Part shown: positions 23,331 through 31,982 of the stretch, one piece after another
How positions within the stretch are numbered: the first letter of the stretch is position 1
How the letters are laid out: each line of letters begins with the position of its first letter
Notes under the pieces: model-generated
What the model was told of the DNA's origin: nothing
Databases searched by the model: none
What the model saw: the letters and a program-made list of their open reading frames with translations, nothing else
Assembly: GCA_023150215.1 (NCBI GenBank)
Contig: JAKLLJ010000003.1
Location: 1-42,087, forward strand
Origin: Thauera sp.
GTDB taxonomy: Bacteria; Pseudomonadota; Gammaproteobacteria; Burkholderiales; Rhodocyclaceae
Length of the DNA stretch: 42,087 nt
Direction: 5' to 3'
Made by a program: the position numbers and the translations under genes

Positions 23331-24407
23331 TCAGCCGCCGATGTAGGACATCTCGATCTTGCGCAGCGCGGCGGTCTCGGCGGTGCGGATCTCGGAGTAG
23401 CGGTCGTCGCGGTCGTGCCACACCTGCGCGATCGCGGCGTCGAGCGTGTCGTCGTCGGCACCGTCGCGCAGCAGGGCGCGCAGGTCGTGACCCTGCTGGG
23501 CGAACAGGCAGGTGTAGAGCTGGCCCTCGGTGGACAGGCGGATGCGGGTGCAGCTCGAGCAGAAGGCCTGGGTGACCGAGGAGATCACGCCGATCTCGCC
23601 GGCGCCGTCCTTGTAGCGCCAGCGCTCGGCGACCTCGCCCTCGTAGTTGGGGTCGATCGACTCGAGCGGGAAGAGGCGGTCGATGCGCTCGACGATCTCG
23701 CGCGAGGGCAACACCTCGTCCATCTTCCAGCCGTTGGAGGCGCCCACGTCCATGAACTCGATGAAGCGCAGGATGTGGCCGCTGTTGCGGAAATGCGCGG
23801 CCATCGCCTCGATGTCGGAATCGTTGGTGCCGCGCTTGACCACCATGTTGACCTTGATCGGACCCAGGCCGACCGCCTTCGCCGCCTCGATGCCCTCGAG
23901 CACCTTCGCCACCGGGTAGTCCGCGTCGTTCATGCGCCGGAACAGCGCGTCGTCGAGCGCGTCCAGGCTCACGGTGACGCGGTGCAGGCCGGCGTCCTTG
24001 AGCCGGCGCGCGAGCTTGGGCAGCAGCACGCCGTTGGTGGTGAGGGTGACTTCGACGCCGTCGAGCGCGGCGAGCATGCCGATCAGGCGGTCGACGTCCT
24101 TGCGCAGCAGCGGCTCGCCACCGGTGATGCGGATTTTGCGGACGCCGCGCGCGACGAACAGCCGCGCCACGCGCAGGATCTCCTCGAAGCTGAGCAGCTG
24201 GCGGCGCGGCAGGAAGGCGTAGTCGTCGCCGAAGACCTCGCGCGGCATGCAGTACACGCAGCGGAAGTTGCAGCGGTCGGTGACCGAGATGCGCAGGTCA
24301 CGCACGCTACGCGCGCGGCGGTCGAACAGCGCTGCGCCGGGCGCGGGACGACAGGCCGGATCGGCAGAAGGTGCCGCGGCGGCGTGCTGGATCGGGATGA
24401 CTTTCAT
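23331..24407 (-). CDS. moaA: GTP 3',8-cyclase MoaA (molybdenum cofactor biosynthesis)
   Basis: 358 residues. A radical-SAM CxxxCxxC cluster (C46, C50, C53 in DRCNFRCVYC) and the second, substrate-binding cluster (CSSC...YTC) near the C terminus are both present, along with ITGGEPLLRKDV and the C-terminal Gly-Gly (MSYIGG) needed for activity. It converts GTP to 3',8-cyclo-7,8-dihydro-GTP, the first step to molybdopterin, in the cytoplasm. It stands alone (no moaC, moaD or moaE in the window) and is divergent from the Lon-family gene. The N-terminal extension of about 30 residues (HAAAAPSADPACRPAPGAAL) is longer than in E. coli. Probably the housekeeping gene, though it adds another GTP-consuming enzyme next to the cluster. 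Confidence 0.95.
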   Translation of the reverse strand: MKVIPIQHAAAAPSADPACRPAPGAALFDRRARSVRDLRISVTDRCNFRCVYCMPREVFGDDYAFLPRRQLLSFEEILRVARLFVARGVRKIRITGGEPLLRKDVDRLIGMLAALDGVEVTLTTNGVLLPKLARRLKDAGLHRVTVSLDALDDALFRRMNDADYPVAKVLEGIEAAKAVGLGPIKVNMVVKRGTNDSDIEAMAAHFRNSGHILRFIEFMDVGASNGWKMDEVLPSREIVERIDRLFPLESIDPNYEGEVAERWRYKDGAGEIGVISSVTQAFCSSCTRIRLSTEGQLYTCLFAQQGHDLRALLRDGADDDTLDAAIAQVWHDRDDRYSEIRTAETAALRKIEMSYIGG

Positions 24408-24498
24408 GTTCGGCGGCGGGTTGGAGTTGAGGGATTATCGGTACGTGGACCGCGCGGCGCAAGGCGAGGTTCGCCCGTGCGGGACACCGGGCGCCGTG

Positions 24499-24690
24499 TT
24501 CGCGCCTGCCGGCGCTCCCACATGAGGCCGCAGCGCTCGCAGGCGCCCGTAGGAGCGGCGGAAGCCGCGAACACGGCACCCGGGCAAGCGACATGGGTGC
24601 CGGGCTCCGCGCACTGCGTTCGCGCCTTCCGGCGCTCCTACATGGGGCCGCCTCGCTTGCGGGCGCCTGTGGAGCGGCAGCAGCCCGAAC
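24499..24690. repeat. REP-like repeats in the 24408-24779 gap
   Basis: Copies at 24499-24521 (-, B, CTCCCAC end), 24549-24571 (+, A), 24619-24641 (-, B) and a degenerate plus-strand copy at 24668-24690. They form two inverted doublets of mixed variants, about 72 bases each, between the divergent moaA and Lon-family genes. Both promoters must lie in this gap, but I cannot place them with confidence. Confidence 0.8.
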
Positions 24691-24779
24691 GCCGCGCTTG
24701 GTGTGCCGCACGGGGCCTGCGGGCCGGGGTGTATCATTGCGTTCCCTGCCGATCCGGCACCAGAACAAAGATCAAATCC

Positions 24780-27209
24780 ATGGCCGATCTCGTGCCACTG
24801 CCGGCGACGGCATTGCGCAAGCGCTGCGACCCCGCCTGTTTCAGCTTCGAAACCACCGAATCCCTCGTCGATCACGCCGGCGACCTTGGGCAGGAGCGCG
24901 CCGTCGAGGCGATCCGCTTCGGCCTGGCGATGGGCCACACCGGTTATCACGTGTTCGTGCTCGGCGACGCCGGCAGCGGCAAGCACGCAACCACCTTCCG
25001 CCTGCTGCGCGAGCGCGCGGCGCGCGAGGCGGTACCGCCCGACCTGTGCTACCTGCACAACTTCGACGAGCCGCTCAAGCCGCAGCTGTTGACTCTGCCC
25101 GCGGGGCGGGGTGGCGCGCTGCGCACATGCATGCAGACCTTCATCCGCGATCTGGGCCCGGCGCTCGGCGCTGCACTCGACAGCGAGGCTCACGTCGATC
25201 GCGTCGAGTCCTTGCAGAGCGCACACAAGGCGCGCGAGGAGGCGGCCCTGCGCGAGCTCGGCCAGGCCTGCGGCGCCGAAGGCATTTCGCTGTTGCAGAC
25301 CCCCGAAGGTTTCGTGTTCGCACCCACGAGCGCGGGCGAGGCGATGTCGCCGGACGCCTTCGAGGCGCTGCCCGAGGACGAGCGCAAGGCGATCGAGGCA
25401 CGCATCGGCGGATGGAGCGACCGCCTCGAGGACCTGCTCAACGACTTTCCCGGCTGGCGCAAGTCGGTGCGCGAATCGATCGAGCGCGCCGAGCGCGAGG
25501 TGCTCGGGCCGGCAGTTGCCCACCTGCTGCGCGAAGTGCGCGAGGCGCACGAGGACCTCAGCGAGGTGCTCGCCTTCCTCGATGCGGTCGAGCGCGATGT
25601 GCTCGACAGCGCGATTCGCGGCACGATGCTCGACGAGGAAGACGACGAGGCGCCCGAGCCCGAGGAAAACACCCGCTACCACCGCTACCAGGTCAAGCTG
25701 CTGGTCGATCATGGCGCGTCACAGGGCGCGCCGGTGGTGTTCGAGAACAACCCGGGCTACGGCAACCTGATCGGCCGCATCGAGCACGTCATACAGCAGG
25801 GCAATCAGGTGAGTCACTTCAACCTGATCCGCGCCGGGGCGCTGCACCGCGCCAATGGGGGCTACCTGGTGCTCGACGCCGAGCGCCTGCTCTCGCAGCC
25901 CTTTGCGTGGGAAGGCCTCAAGCGCTGCCTGCGCGCGGGCGAGATCCGCATCGAGCCGCCGGCCGAGGCGCAGGGCTGGAGCGGGGCGTTGACCCTGGAG
26001 CCGGAGGCGGTGCCGAGCGCGCTCAAGGTGGTGCTGATCGGCGACCGCGAGGTCTACTACCTGCTGATGGAGCACGATCCGGAGTTCGCCGACCTCTTCA
26101 AGGTGGCGGCCGACTTCAACGACGACATCCTGCGCACGCCCGAGAACGAATGCGAGTACGCCCGCCTGATGGCGCTGCTCGCACGCGGCGCGAAGCTGCT
26201 GCCGGTCGAGCGCAGCGGCGTAGCGCGCCTGGTGGAACAAGCCTCGCGCCTGGCGGACGACGCCGGGCGCCTGTCGCTCAACACGCGCGCGCTGTCCGAC
26301 CTGATGCGCGAAGCCGATTTCCACGCCCGCCAGAAGGGCCTCGCCGCCACCGGCCGCAGCGAAGTCGAGGACGCCCTCGCCGCGCGTGCGCGGCGTGCCA
26401 ACCGCTATCCGACGCGGGTGCTGGAGTCCATTCTCGAAGGCACGACGCTGATCTCCACCGATGGCGAGCGCGCCGGCCAGATCAACGGCCTGGTGGTGAT
26501 CGAGCTCGCCGGCGAGCACTTCGGCCATCCGGTGCGCATCACCGCCACGGTGCGCATGGGCGAAGGCGACGTGGTCGACATCGAGCGCGAGACCGAGCTC
26601 GGCGGCGCGATCCACTCCAAGGGCGTGCTGATCCTGTCGGCCTTCCTCGCCGCGCGCTACGCGCGCCACCAGCCGCTGTCGCTGTCGGCCAGCCTGGTCT
26701 TCGAGCAGTCGTACGCGCCGGTCGAAGGCGACTCCGCCTCGCTCGCCGAGCTATGTGCGCTGCTGTCGGCGCTGACCCAGGTGCCGATCCAGCAGCGTTT
26801 CGCGATCACCGGCTCGGTGAACCAGTTCGGCGAAGTGCAGGTGATCGGTGGCGTCAATGAGAAGATCGAAGGCTTCTTCGACCTGTGCAGCGCGCGCGGG
26901 CTGGACGGCTCGCACGGCGTGGTGATCCCGGCGGCGAGCGCGCGCCACCTGATGCTGCGCGAGGACGTGGTGCAGGCGGCGGCCGAAGGGCGCTTCACGA
27001 TCCATGCGGTGAAGACGGTGGACGAGGCCATGACCGTGCTGACCGGCGTCGAGGCCGGTGAACCCGATGCCAAGGGGGTGATCCCAAAGGGTACGCTGAA
27101 CCACAAGATCGCCACCGTGCTCGCCGAGATGACCGCGGCACGGCATGCGTATTCGGATGGCGAAGGTGCCGCCGGCGCCCGCCAGCATCGCAGGCGCCAC
27201 GGCGTCTGA
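24780..27209 (+). CDS. Lon-family (S16) ATP-dependent protease, LonB-like
   Basis: 809 residues from ATG 24780. An N-terminal AAA segment has Walker A GDAGSGKH (62-69), with His instead of the usual Thr/Ser at the end. A long, coiled, acidic insertion follows (about 150-300), then the second ATPase part, then the Lon protease domain with the catalytic dyad Ser652 (EGDSASLAEL) and Lys695 (NEKIEGFF). The spacing of 43 is the same as in E. coli Lon. It belongs to the Lon-related putative protease group found as a second Lon in many proteobacteria, and is expected to unfold and cleave proteins in the cytoplasm. The frame is open far upstream, but that stretch covers moaA on the other strand and REPs and is not coding. 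Confidence 0.9.
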   Translation: MADLVPLPATALRKRCDPACFSFETTESLVDHAGDLGQERAVEAIRFGLAMGHTGYHVFVLGDAGSGKHATTFRLLRERAAREAVPPDLCYLHNFDEPLKPQLLTLPAGRGGALRTCMQTFIRDLGPALGAALDSEAHVDRVESLQSAHKAREEAALRELGQACGAEGISLLQTPEGFVFAPTSAGEAMSPDAFEALPEDERKAIEARIGGWSDRLEDLLNDFPGWRKSVRESIERAEREVLGPAVAHLLREVREAHEDLSEVLAFLDAVERDVLDSAIRGTMLDEEDDEAPEPEENTRYHRYQVKLLVDHGASQGAPVVFENNPGYGNLIGRIEHVIQQGNQVSHFNLIRAGALHRANGGYLVLDAERLLSQPFAWEGLKRCLRAGEIRIEPPAEAQGWSGALTLEPEAVPSALKVVLIGDREVYYLLMEHDPEFADLFKVAADFNDDILRTPENECEYARLMALLARGAKLLPVERSGVARLVEQASRLADDAGRLSLNTRALSDLMREADFHARQKGLAATGRSEVEDALAARARRANRYPTRVLESILEGTTLISTDGERAGQINGLVVIELAGEHFGHPVRITATVRMGEGDVVDIERETELGGAIHSKGVLILSAFLAARYARHQPLSLSASLVFEQSYAPVEGDSASLAELCALLSALTQVPIQQRFAITGSVNQFGEVQVIGGVNEKIEGFFDLCSARGLDGSHGVVIPAASARHLMLREDVVQAAAEGRFTIHAVKTVDEAMTVLTGVEAGEPDAKGVIPKGTLNHKIATVLAEMTAARHAYSDGEGAAGARQHRRRHGV

Positions 27210-27226
27210 CGCGCTGGCCGAAAAGC

Positions 27227-27411
27227 TTCGCGGCTGCCGCCGCTCCTACAAGCGTCGCCACCGCGCGGCGGTCGTGTAGGAGCGCCGGAAGGCGCGAACA
27301 GCGGCGTTGCAGCGATGCAAGGGGCTGTCGAGCCGTGGTGTTCGCGGCTGCCGCCGCTCCACATGCGTAGGCACCTCGTGGCGCCCCTGTAGGAGCGCCG
27401 GAAGGCGCGAA
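27227..27411. repeat. Two mosaic REPINs after the Lon-family gene
   Basis: Doublet 1: 27227-27249 (-, variant A) with 27276-27298 (+, variant B), 72 bases. Doublet 2: 27341-27362 (-, variant A, one T missing) with 27389-27411 (+, variant B), 71 bases. The two doublets have the same order of variants, so one may be a copy of the other. They separate convergent genes and could act as transcription ends. Confidence 0.82.
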
Positions 27412-27446
27412 CCTTCCTCACCATCGATCACGCATGGCGGATCCCG

Positions 27447-28058
27447 TTATCGCCCGCCTCCGGTCAGCCGCGCCAGCTGCCGGTCGTGCATCCGGCCCAG
27501 CAGCCCTTGCGCCAGCATCGCCCCCAGCAGCGCCATCAGCATGTCGGCTTGCGCGTCCCACGGGTCGCCCTGCATGCCGACGAACTCCACTGCACCGCCC
27601 GCCCACAGTTCGGCAGCCGCCCACTCGACCAGTTCATACAGCCCACTGATTCCGACGCAGCTCAGCGTGACCAGGAAGAACAACCACTTGCCCGGTCGCA
27701 GCGGCGAGGTGCGCAGCAGCAGCTCGCGCCCGAGGATCGCCGGGGTGGCGCCCTGGAAGAAGTGGCCGAAGCGGTCATAGGGGTTGCGCGCTAGATCGAA
27801 CCAGTCCTGCACGGTGAAGCCGATCGGTACGCGTGCGTAGGTGTAGGCGCCGCCGAGGATCAGGATCAATGAGAAGAACGCGATCAGGGCGTAACACAGC
27901 GGGGTCAATGGAAAGCGTCGCGCGCTGGCGGCGAGGATGGGCAGCGCGATCAGCACCGGGGCGACCTCCGCCCACCACACCCCGCGGTCGTGGGGCGAGA
28001 CCCCCGAGGCGAGGAGGGCGGCGAGGACGACGACCAGCAAGACGATTCGCAAGCGCAT
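27447..28058 (-). CDS. DUF2238/YjdF-like integral membrane protein
   Basis: 203 residues with about six TM helices. Landmarks of the DUF2238 family are GGAYTYARVPIGFTVQ, NPYDRFGHFFQGATPAILGRELLLR, ISGLYELVEWAAAEL and GDPWDAQADMLMALLGAMLAQ. The family is found alone in many proteobacteria and has no established function. ATG is at 28056-28058. It lies 53 bases downstream of the tryptophanase gene on the same strand, so it could be read from the same promoter. No transporter or enzyme motif is seen beyond the conserved acidic and His residues between helices. Confidence 0.87.
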   Translation of the reverse strand: MRLRIVLLVVVLAALLASGVSPHDRGVWWAEVAPVLIALPILAASARRFPLTPLCYALIAFFSLILILGGAYTYARVPIGFTVQDWFDLARNPYDRFGHFFQGATPAILGRELLLRTSPLRPGKWLFFLVTLSCVGISGLYELVEWAAAELWAGGAVEFVGMQGDPWDAQADMLMALLGAMLAQGLLGRMHDRQLARLTGGGR

Positions 28059-28111
28059 GATGTGTGGCGTGGCGGTGGGGACAAGGGACGATCGCGGTAC
28101 CGAAGTGGTCT

Positions 28112-29482
28112 TCAGACCCAGTCACACTCGCAGGTGAAGTGGCGCAGGAAGGGCGGTTGCTTGGTGATGCGCACGCCGCGGATCCGCTTCGCGTCATCCT
28201 TGACTTCGGCGATCACCTCGGCAGCGTAGTCGAAATGCGACTGGGTGTACATGCGGCGCGGGAAGGCGAGGCGCACCAGCTCCATGCTGTGGAAGCTCTC
28301 GGTGCCGTCGGCGCGACGCTTGCCGAACATCACCGAGCCGATCTCCACACCGCGGATGCCGCCCTGCAGGTAGAGCGCATTGCACAGCGCCCAGGCCGGA
28401 TAGTGCTCGACCGGCATGTCGGGCAGGATGCTGCGCGCGTCGACGTACACCGCATGTCCGCCGGTGGGGCGGACGATGCCGATGCCGGCGGCCTCGAGCC
28501 GTTCGCCGAGGTATTCGGCGGTGCGCAGGCGGTAGCGCAGGTAGTCCTCGTCGATGCCCTCGAGCAGGCCGACGGCGAGCGCCTCGAGATCGCGCCCGGC
28601 AAGCCCGCCATAGGTGGGAAAGCCTTCGGTAAGGATCAGCATGTTGCGCGCCGCGTCCATCCATTCCTCGCTGCGCAGCACGATGAAGCCGCCGATGTTG
28701 ACCATGCCATCCTTCTTCGCGCTCATCGTGCAGCCGTCGGCGAGCGAGAACATCTCCTGCACGATGGCCTTGACCGGCACTTCGGCGTAGCCCGGCTCGC
28801 GCAGCTTGATGAACATCGCGTTCTCGGCGAAACGGCACACGTCCATGATCAGCGGCTTGCCGTGACGATGCAGCAACTCGGAATAGGCGCGCAGGTTGGC
28901 CATCGACACCGGCTGGCCGCCGCCGGTGTTGTTCGTGACCGTGATCATGCCGAAGGGGATGTGCTCGCCGCGGCGGCGCAGCAGGTCCTCGACGCGATCG
29001 AGATCGATGTTGCCCTTGAAGGGATGGATCAGCGCCGGCTGCAGGCCCTCGGGGATGACGAGGTCGAGCGCCTCGACGCCGAGGTATTCGAGATTGGCGC
29101 GGGTGGTGTCGAAGTGACAGTTGTTCGGCACCACCTCGCCCTTCTTGCACACTGCGGTGAACAACACCTTCTCGGCCGCTCGCCCCTGGTGGGTGGGCAG
29201 GAAGTGCGCCATGCCGGTGAGTTCGCGGATCACCGCCTGCAGGCGGTAGAAGCTGCGCGCGCCGGCATAGCTCTCGTCCCCTTCCATGATCGCCGCCCAC
29301 TGCCGGCTCGACATCGCACCGGTGCCGGAGTCGGTCAGCCAGTCGATGAGCACGTCCTCGGCGCGCAGGCGGAACACGTTGCGCCGTGCTTCGTCCAGCA
29401 GGCGCTCGCGCTCGGCGCGCGTGGTCATGCGGATCGGCTCCACACTCTTGATGCGGAAGGGTTCGATCAGGGTCCTGGGCAT
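28112..29482 (-). CDS. tnaA: Tryptophanase (beta-eliminating lyase)
   Basis: 456 residues. PLP enzyme of the tryptophanase/tyrosine phenol-lyase family: LTDSGTGAMSSRQWAA, FLPTHQGRAAEKV, NNTGGGQPVSMANLRA, DVCRFAENAMFIK, the PLP lysine in TMSAKKDGMVNIGG (256/257), and FPTYGGLAGRDLEALAVGL. The segment GIRGVEIGSVMFG matches tryptophanase (E. coli GIRAVEIGSFLLG) and not tyrosine phenol-lyase, which has an Arg there. It splits L-tryptophan to indole, pyruvate and ammonia. AAGGAG lies about nine bases before ATG 29480-29482. No TnaC-like leader and no tnaB permease were found, so regulation is not of the E. coli type as far as I can see. Confidence 0.93.
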   Translation of the reverse strand: MPRTLIEPFRIKSVEPIRMTTRAERERLLDEARRNVFRLRAEDVLIDWLTDSGTGAMSSRQWAAIMEGDESYAGARSFYRLQAVIRELTGMAHFLPTHQGRAAEKVLFTAVCKKGEVVPNNCHFDTTRANLEYLGVEALDLVIPEGLQPALIHPFKGNIDLDRVEDLLRRRGEHIPFGMITVTNNTGGGQPVSMANLRAYSELLHRHGKPLIMDVCRFAENAMFIKLREPGYAEVPVKAIVQEMFSLADGCTMSAKKDGMVNIGGFIVLRSEEWMDAARNMLILTEGFPTYGGLAGRDLEALAVGLLEGIDEDYLRYRLRTAEYLGERLEAAGIGIVRPTGGHAVYVDARSILPDMPVEHYPAWALCNALYLQGGIRGVEIGSVMFGKRRADGTESFHSMELVRLAFPRRMYTQSHFDYAAEVIAEVKDDAKRIRGVRITKQPPFLRHFTCECDWV

Positions 29483-29825
29483 GCTGGGTGCTCCTTGCAA
29501 GGGTGAGGTGAGCAACTTAGCGCCAGGCGATGGGGCGTGGTGTCGGTTATCTGCAACAGAGGCATGTGTGTGGCAAATCCGTTCGGCGTGCGGCGGTTCT
29601 CGTCGGCGCGGCGCACGGCACGGCCCCTTCTTGCGCGTGGACCGCGTGGGCGGATGGCCGCAGCACGTTCGATTGCAGGTGGACTGATCTTCGAGGCGCG
29701 CCAATGATGCATAATTATCGGATGATTGCGCGCGCACCTTCCACTTTGTCGCACCCTTGCCCGACGATGGCAGCCGTGCGCTTGTTCCTGCACGCGCCCG
29801 GACGCGGAGGCGTGGGCGGTCGGTC
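29483..29825. other. Intergenic region between divergent tnaA and diguanylate cyclase genes
   Basis: 343 bases without a convincing gene. It must hold both divergent promoters. The only notable base change is an AT-rich patch at about 29704-29722 (ATGATGCATAATTATC), which could be a -10 region for the rightward gene; no well-spaced -35 box goes with it. No REP copies occur here, unlike most gaps of this size in the window. Confidence 0.5.
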
Positions 29826-31982
29826 ATGAGCATGCTCCTGTCTGCGTCGGCGGGTTTTCGGTACCCGCTGTGGTCGATGATCGCGCTCGCGCTCCTGTTC
29901 GTGCTCAGCCTCGTGTTGCCATCTGCACGCATTGTTGACGATCCGCTGCATTACCTGCCGCTGCATACCGCCCTCGAGACCTTCGCGATCGCCATCGCGG
30001 GCATCGTGTTCGCGCTTGGCTGGAACCTGCGCCGAACGCACCGCGGCGGTCGCCTGCTGTGGCTCGGTGCGGCGAGCCTGGCGGTCGGGCTGCTGGACTT
30101 TGCGCATCTACTGTCCTTCCCGGGCATGCCGCCGTTTTTCACGCCGAACAGTGCGGACAAGGCGATCCACTTCTGGCTGATGGCACGTCTCGTCGGTGCG
30201 CTCGCCCTGCTCGCCCATGCACTGCTCCCCGAGCGTGAGGGTTCCGGCAAGACCGGCACGGCGGCCACGCTGAGCGCGATCGCGCTCGCGGTGCTGTGGA
30301 GCTGGGTCGTGCTCGCCCATCCGGATGCCTTGCCGGCCGGGTTCGTGGAAGGCCGCGGGGTGACGCCATTCAAGTCGGGTGCCGAGCACGCGCTCGCTGC
30401 ACTCTACCTGCTGGCGGCGGTCCTGCTCTGGTGCAGGGCGCGCGCCGACCGCGAAGCGGTGGCGGGCTGGCTCGCTGCAGCGGCGTTCACGATGACGCTC
30501 GCCGAGCTGCACTTCGCCCGCTATGCGGAGGTGGACGATCTCTACAACGCCCTCGGTCACCTCTACAAGTTTGTCGCCTTCGCGATGATCTACCGTGCAG
30601 TGTTCGTCTCCGGGGTGCGCGCGCCACAGCGTGCGCTCGAAGCGGAACGGGCGCTGCTACGCGGGCTGATCGATTCGGTGCCCGACCTGATTGCCTTTCG
30701 CGACCCGAGCGGCAGCTACCTCGGTTGCAACAAGGCCTTTGCCGATGCCTATGGCCTGGCCGAGGGCGAGCTCGTGGGGCGTCGCGATGCCGAGGTTTTC
30801 CAGGGTCGCCTGCCGCTGCCCGGGGCCGGGCTCGGGCCGGTGTCCACTGCCGAGCGCCACGAAGAATGGCTGGAAGCCGCCGACGGCACGCTGCGCCTGC
30901 TCGACACCTTGCGCACGCCGTATTTCGATGCGGCAGGCGCGCAGCTGGGCGAGATCCGCATCAGTCGGGACTTCACCGAGCGGCGCAAGGTGCGCGAACA
31001 GATCGCGGAGCGCGAGCGCAGGCTGATGCTGGCGCTCGAGGGCGCCGAGCTCGGCTTGTGGGATTGGGATGTGCCGAGCGGCAGGGCGACGTTCAGCCCG
31101 GTGTGGGGGCGCATGCTCGGCTATGCGGCAGACGAACTGCCTTGCGACGTTTCGAGCTGGGAGTCGCTGGTGCATGCCGATGACTGGCGCGACATCCGCG
31201 CGTCGCTCGAGCCTCACCTGCGCGGCATCATCGACGCCTACCGCGCCGAGTATCGCCTGAAGCACAAGAGCGGGCACTGGGTGTGGGTGCTCGCCGCGGG
31301 GCGGGTGCTCGAGCGCAGCGAGTCCGGCGAACCCTTGCGCATGGTCGGCATCCACCAGGACATCTCACAGCGCAAGGCGATGGAAGAGAGTCTGCTCCAG
31401 CTCGCCACCAGCGATCCGCTCACCGGGGTATGGAACCGGCGTCACTTCGTCGAGGTGGTGCGCAGCGAGCTGGGCCGCGTGCGCCGCAACCAGTCGCCGG
31501 CGGGGCTGCTGCTGCTCGATCTCGACTTCTTCAAGCGCGTCAATGACACCCACGGACACGCGGCCGGAGACGAGGTGCTGCGACACTTCACCGCGACGGT
31601 GAGCGCGCAGTTGCGCGAGGCGGACGTCTTCGCCCGCCTCGGCGGAGAGGAGTTTGCCATCCTGCTGCCCTGCATCGATGCGATCGGAACACTGAGCGTC
31701 GCCGAGCGCGTGCGAAGCAGGGTGGCGACAACGCCGGCGACGATCGGCTCGGGGCCCTTGCACTTTTCGGTCAGCATCGGGGCGACGATGCTCGAAGCGA
31801 CCGATGAGGGCTATGAGGCGGCCTATGCACGCGCCGACGAGGCGCTCTATGCGGCCAAGGACGCCGGGCGCAATCGCGTGGTGCTGGCGCCGGCCGGCGC
31901 GATGGAGGGCTCTTCCGCGCTGGGCGCCCCGGCGGCGGCCGGGGACGGCCCGACCGCCACGGCGCTCGCGGATCAGCGGTAA
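29826..31982 (+). CDS. Diguanylate cyclase, MASE3-PAS-PAS-GGDEF
   Basis: 718 residues from ATG 29826. Order: a MASE3 sensor with about seven TM helices (1-235; HTALETFAIAIAGIVFALGW), a PAS domain (about 280-400; LIDSVPDLIAFRDPSGSYLGCN), a PAS fold-3 domain with PAC (about 405-520; LGLWDWDVPSGRATFSPVW), then GGDEF (about 525-690). The active-site motif is GGEEF (606-610), and an RxxD inhibitory site (597-600) sits five residues before it, so cyclase activity with product inhibition is expected. It makes cyclic di-GMP at the inner membrane in response to an unknown membrane or redox cue. Its 3' end overlaps the convergent iron-binding-protein gene by ten bases. Confidence 0.92.
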   Translation: MSMLLSASAGFRYPLWSMIALALLFVLSLVLPSARIVDDPLHYLPLHTALETFAIAIAGIVFALGWNLRRTHRGGRLLWLGAASLAVGLLDFAHLLSFPGMPPFFTPNSADKAIHFWLMARLVGALALLAHALLPEREGSGKTGTAATLSAIALAVLWSWVVLAHPDALPAGFVEGRGVTPFKSGAEHALAALYLLAAVLLWCRARADREAVAGWLAAAAFTMTLAELHFARYAEVDDLYNALGHLYKFVAFAMIYRAVFVSGVRAPQRALEAERALLRGLIDSVPDLIAFRDPSGSYLGCNKAFADAYGLAEGELVGRRDAEVFQGRLPLPGAGLGPVSTAERHEEWLEAADGTLRLLDTLRTPYFDAAGAQLGEIRISRDFTERRKVREQIAERERRLMLALEGAELGLWDWDVPSGRATFSPVWGRMLGYAADELPCDVSSWESLVHADDWRDIRASLEPHLRGIIDAYRAEYRLKHKSGHWVWVLAAGRVLERSESGEPLRMVGIHQDISQRKAMEESLLQLATSDPLTGVWNRRHFVEVVRSELGRVRRNQSPAGLLLLDLDFFKRVNDTHGHAAGDEVLRHFTATVSAQLREADVFARLGGEEFAILLPCIDAIGTLSVAERVRSRVATTPATIGSGPLHFSVSIGATMLEATDEGYEAAYARADEALYAAKDAGRNRVVLAPAGAMEGSSALGAPAAAGDGPTATALADQR

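Noticed and set aside
23325..24779. A 485-codon N-terminal extension of the Lon-family gene
   Set aside because: It is antisense to moaA and then reads through REP copies; the protein from ATG 24780 already has a complete N terminus.
28112..29482. Tyrosine phenol-lyase
   Set aside because: The diagnostic Arg near the C terminus of that enzyme is replaced by the tryptophanase form VEIGS.
29467..29712. A TnaC-like leader peptide (MHHWRAS...) upstream of tnaA
   Set aside because: The frame has no nearby stop and runs past the tnaA start; there is no Trp-Pro arrest motif of the known type.
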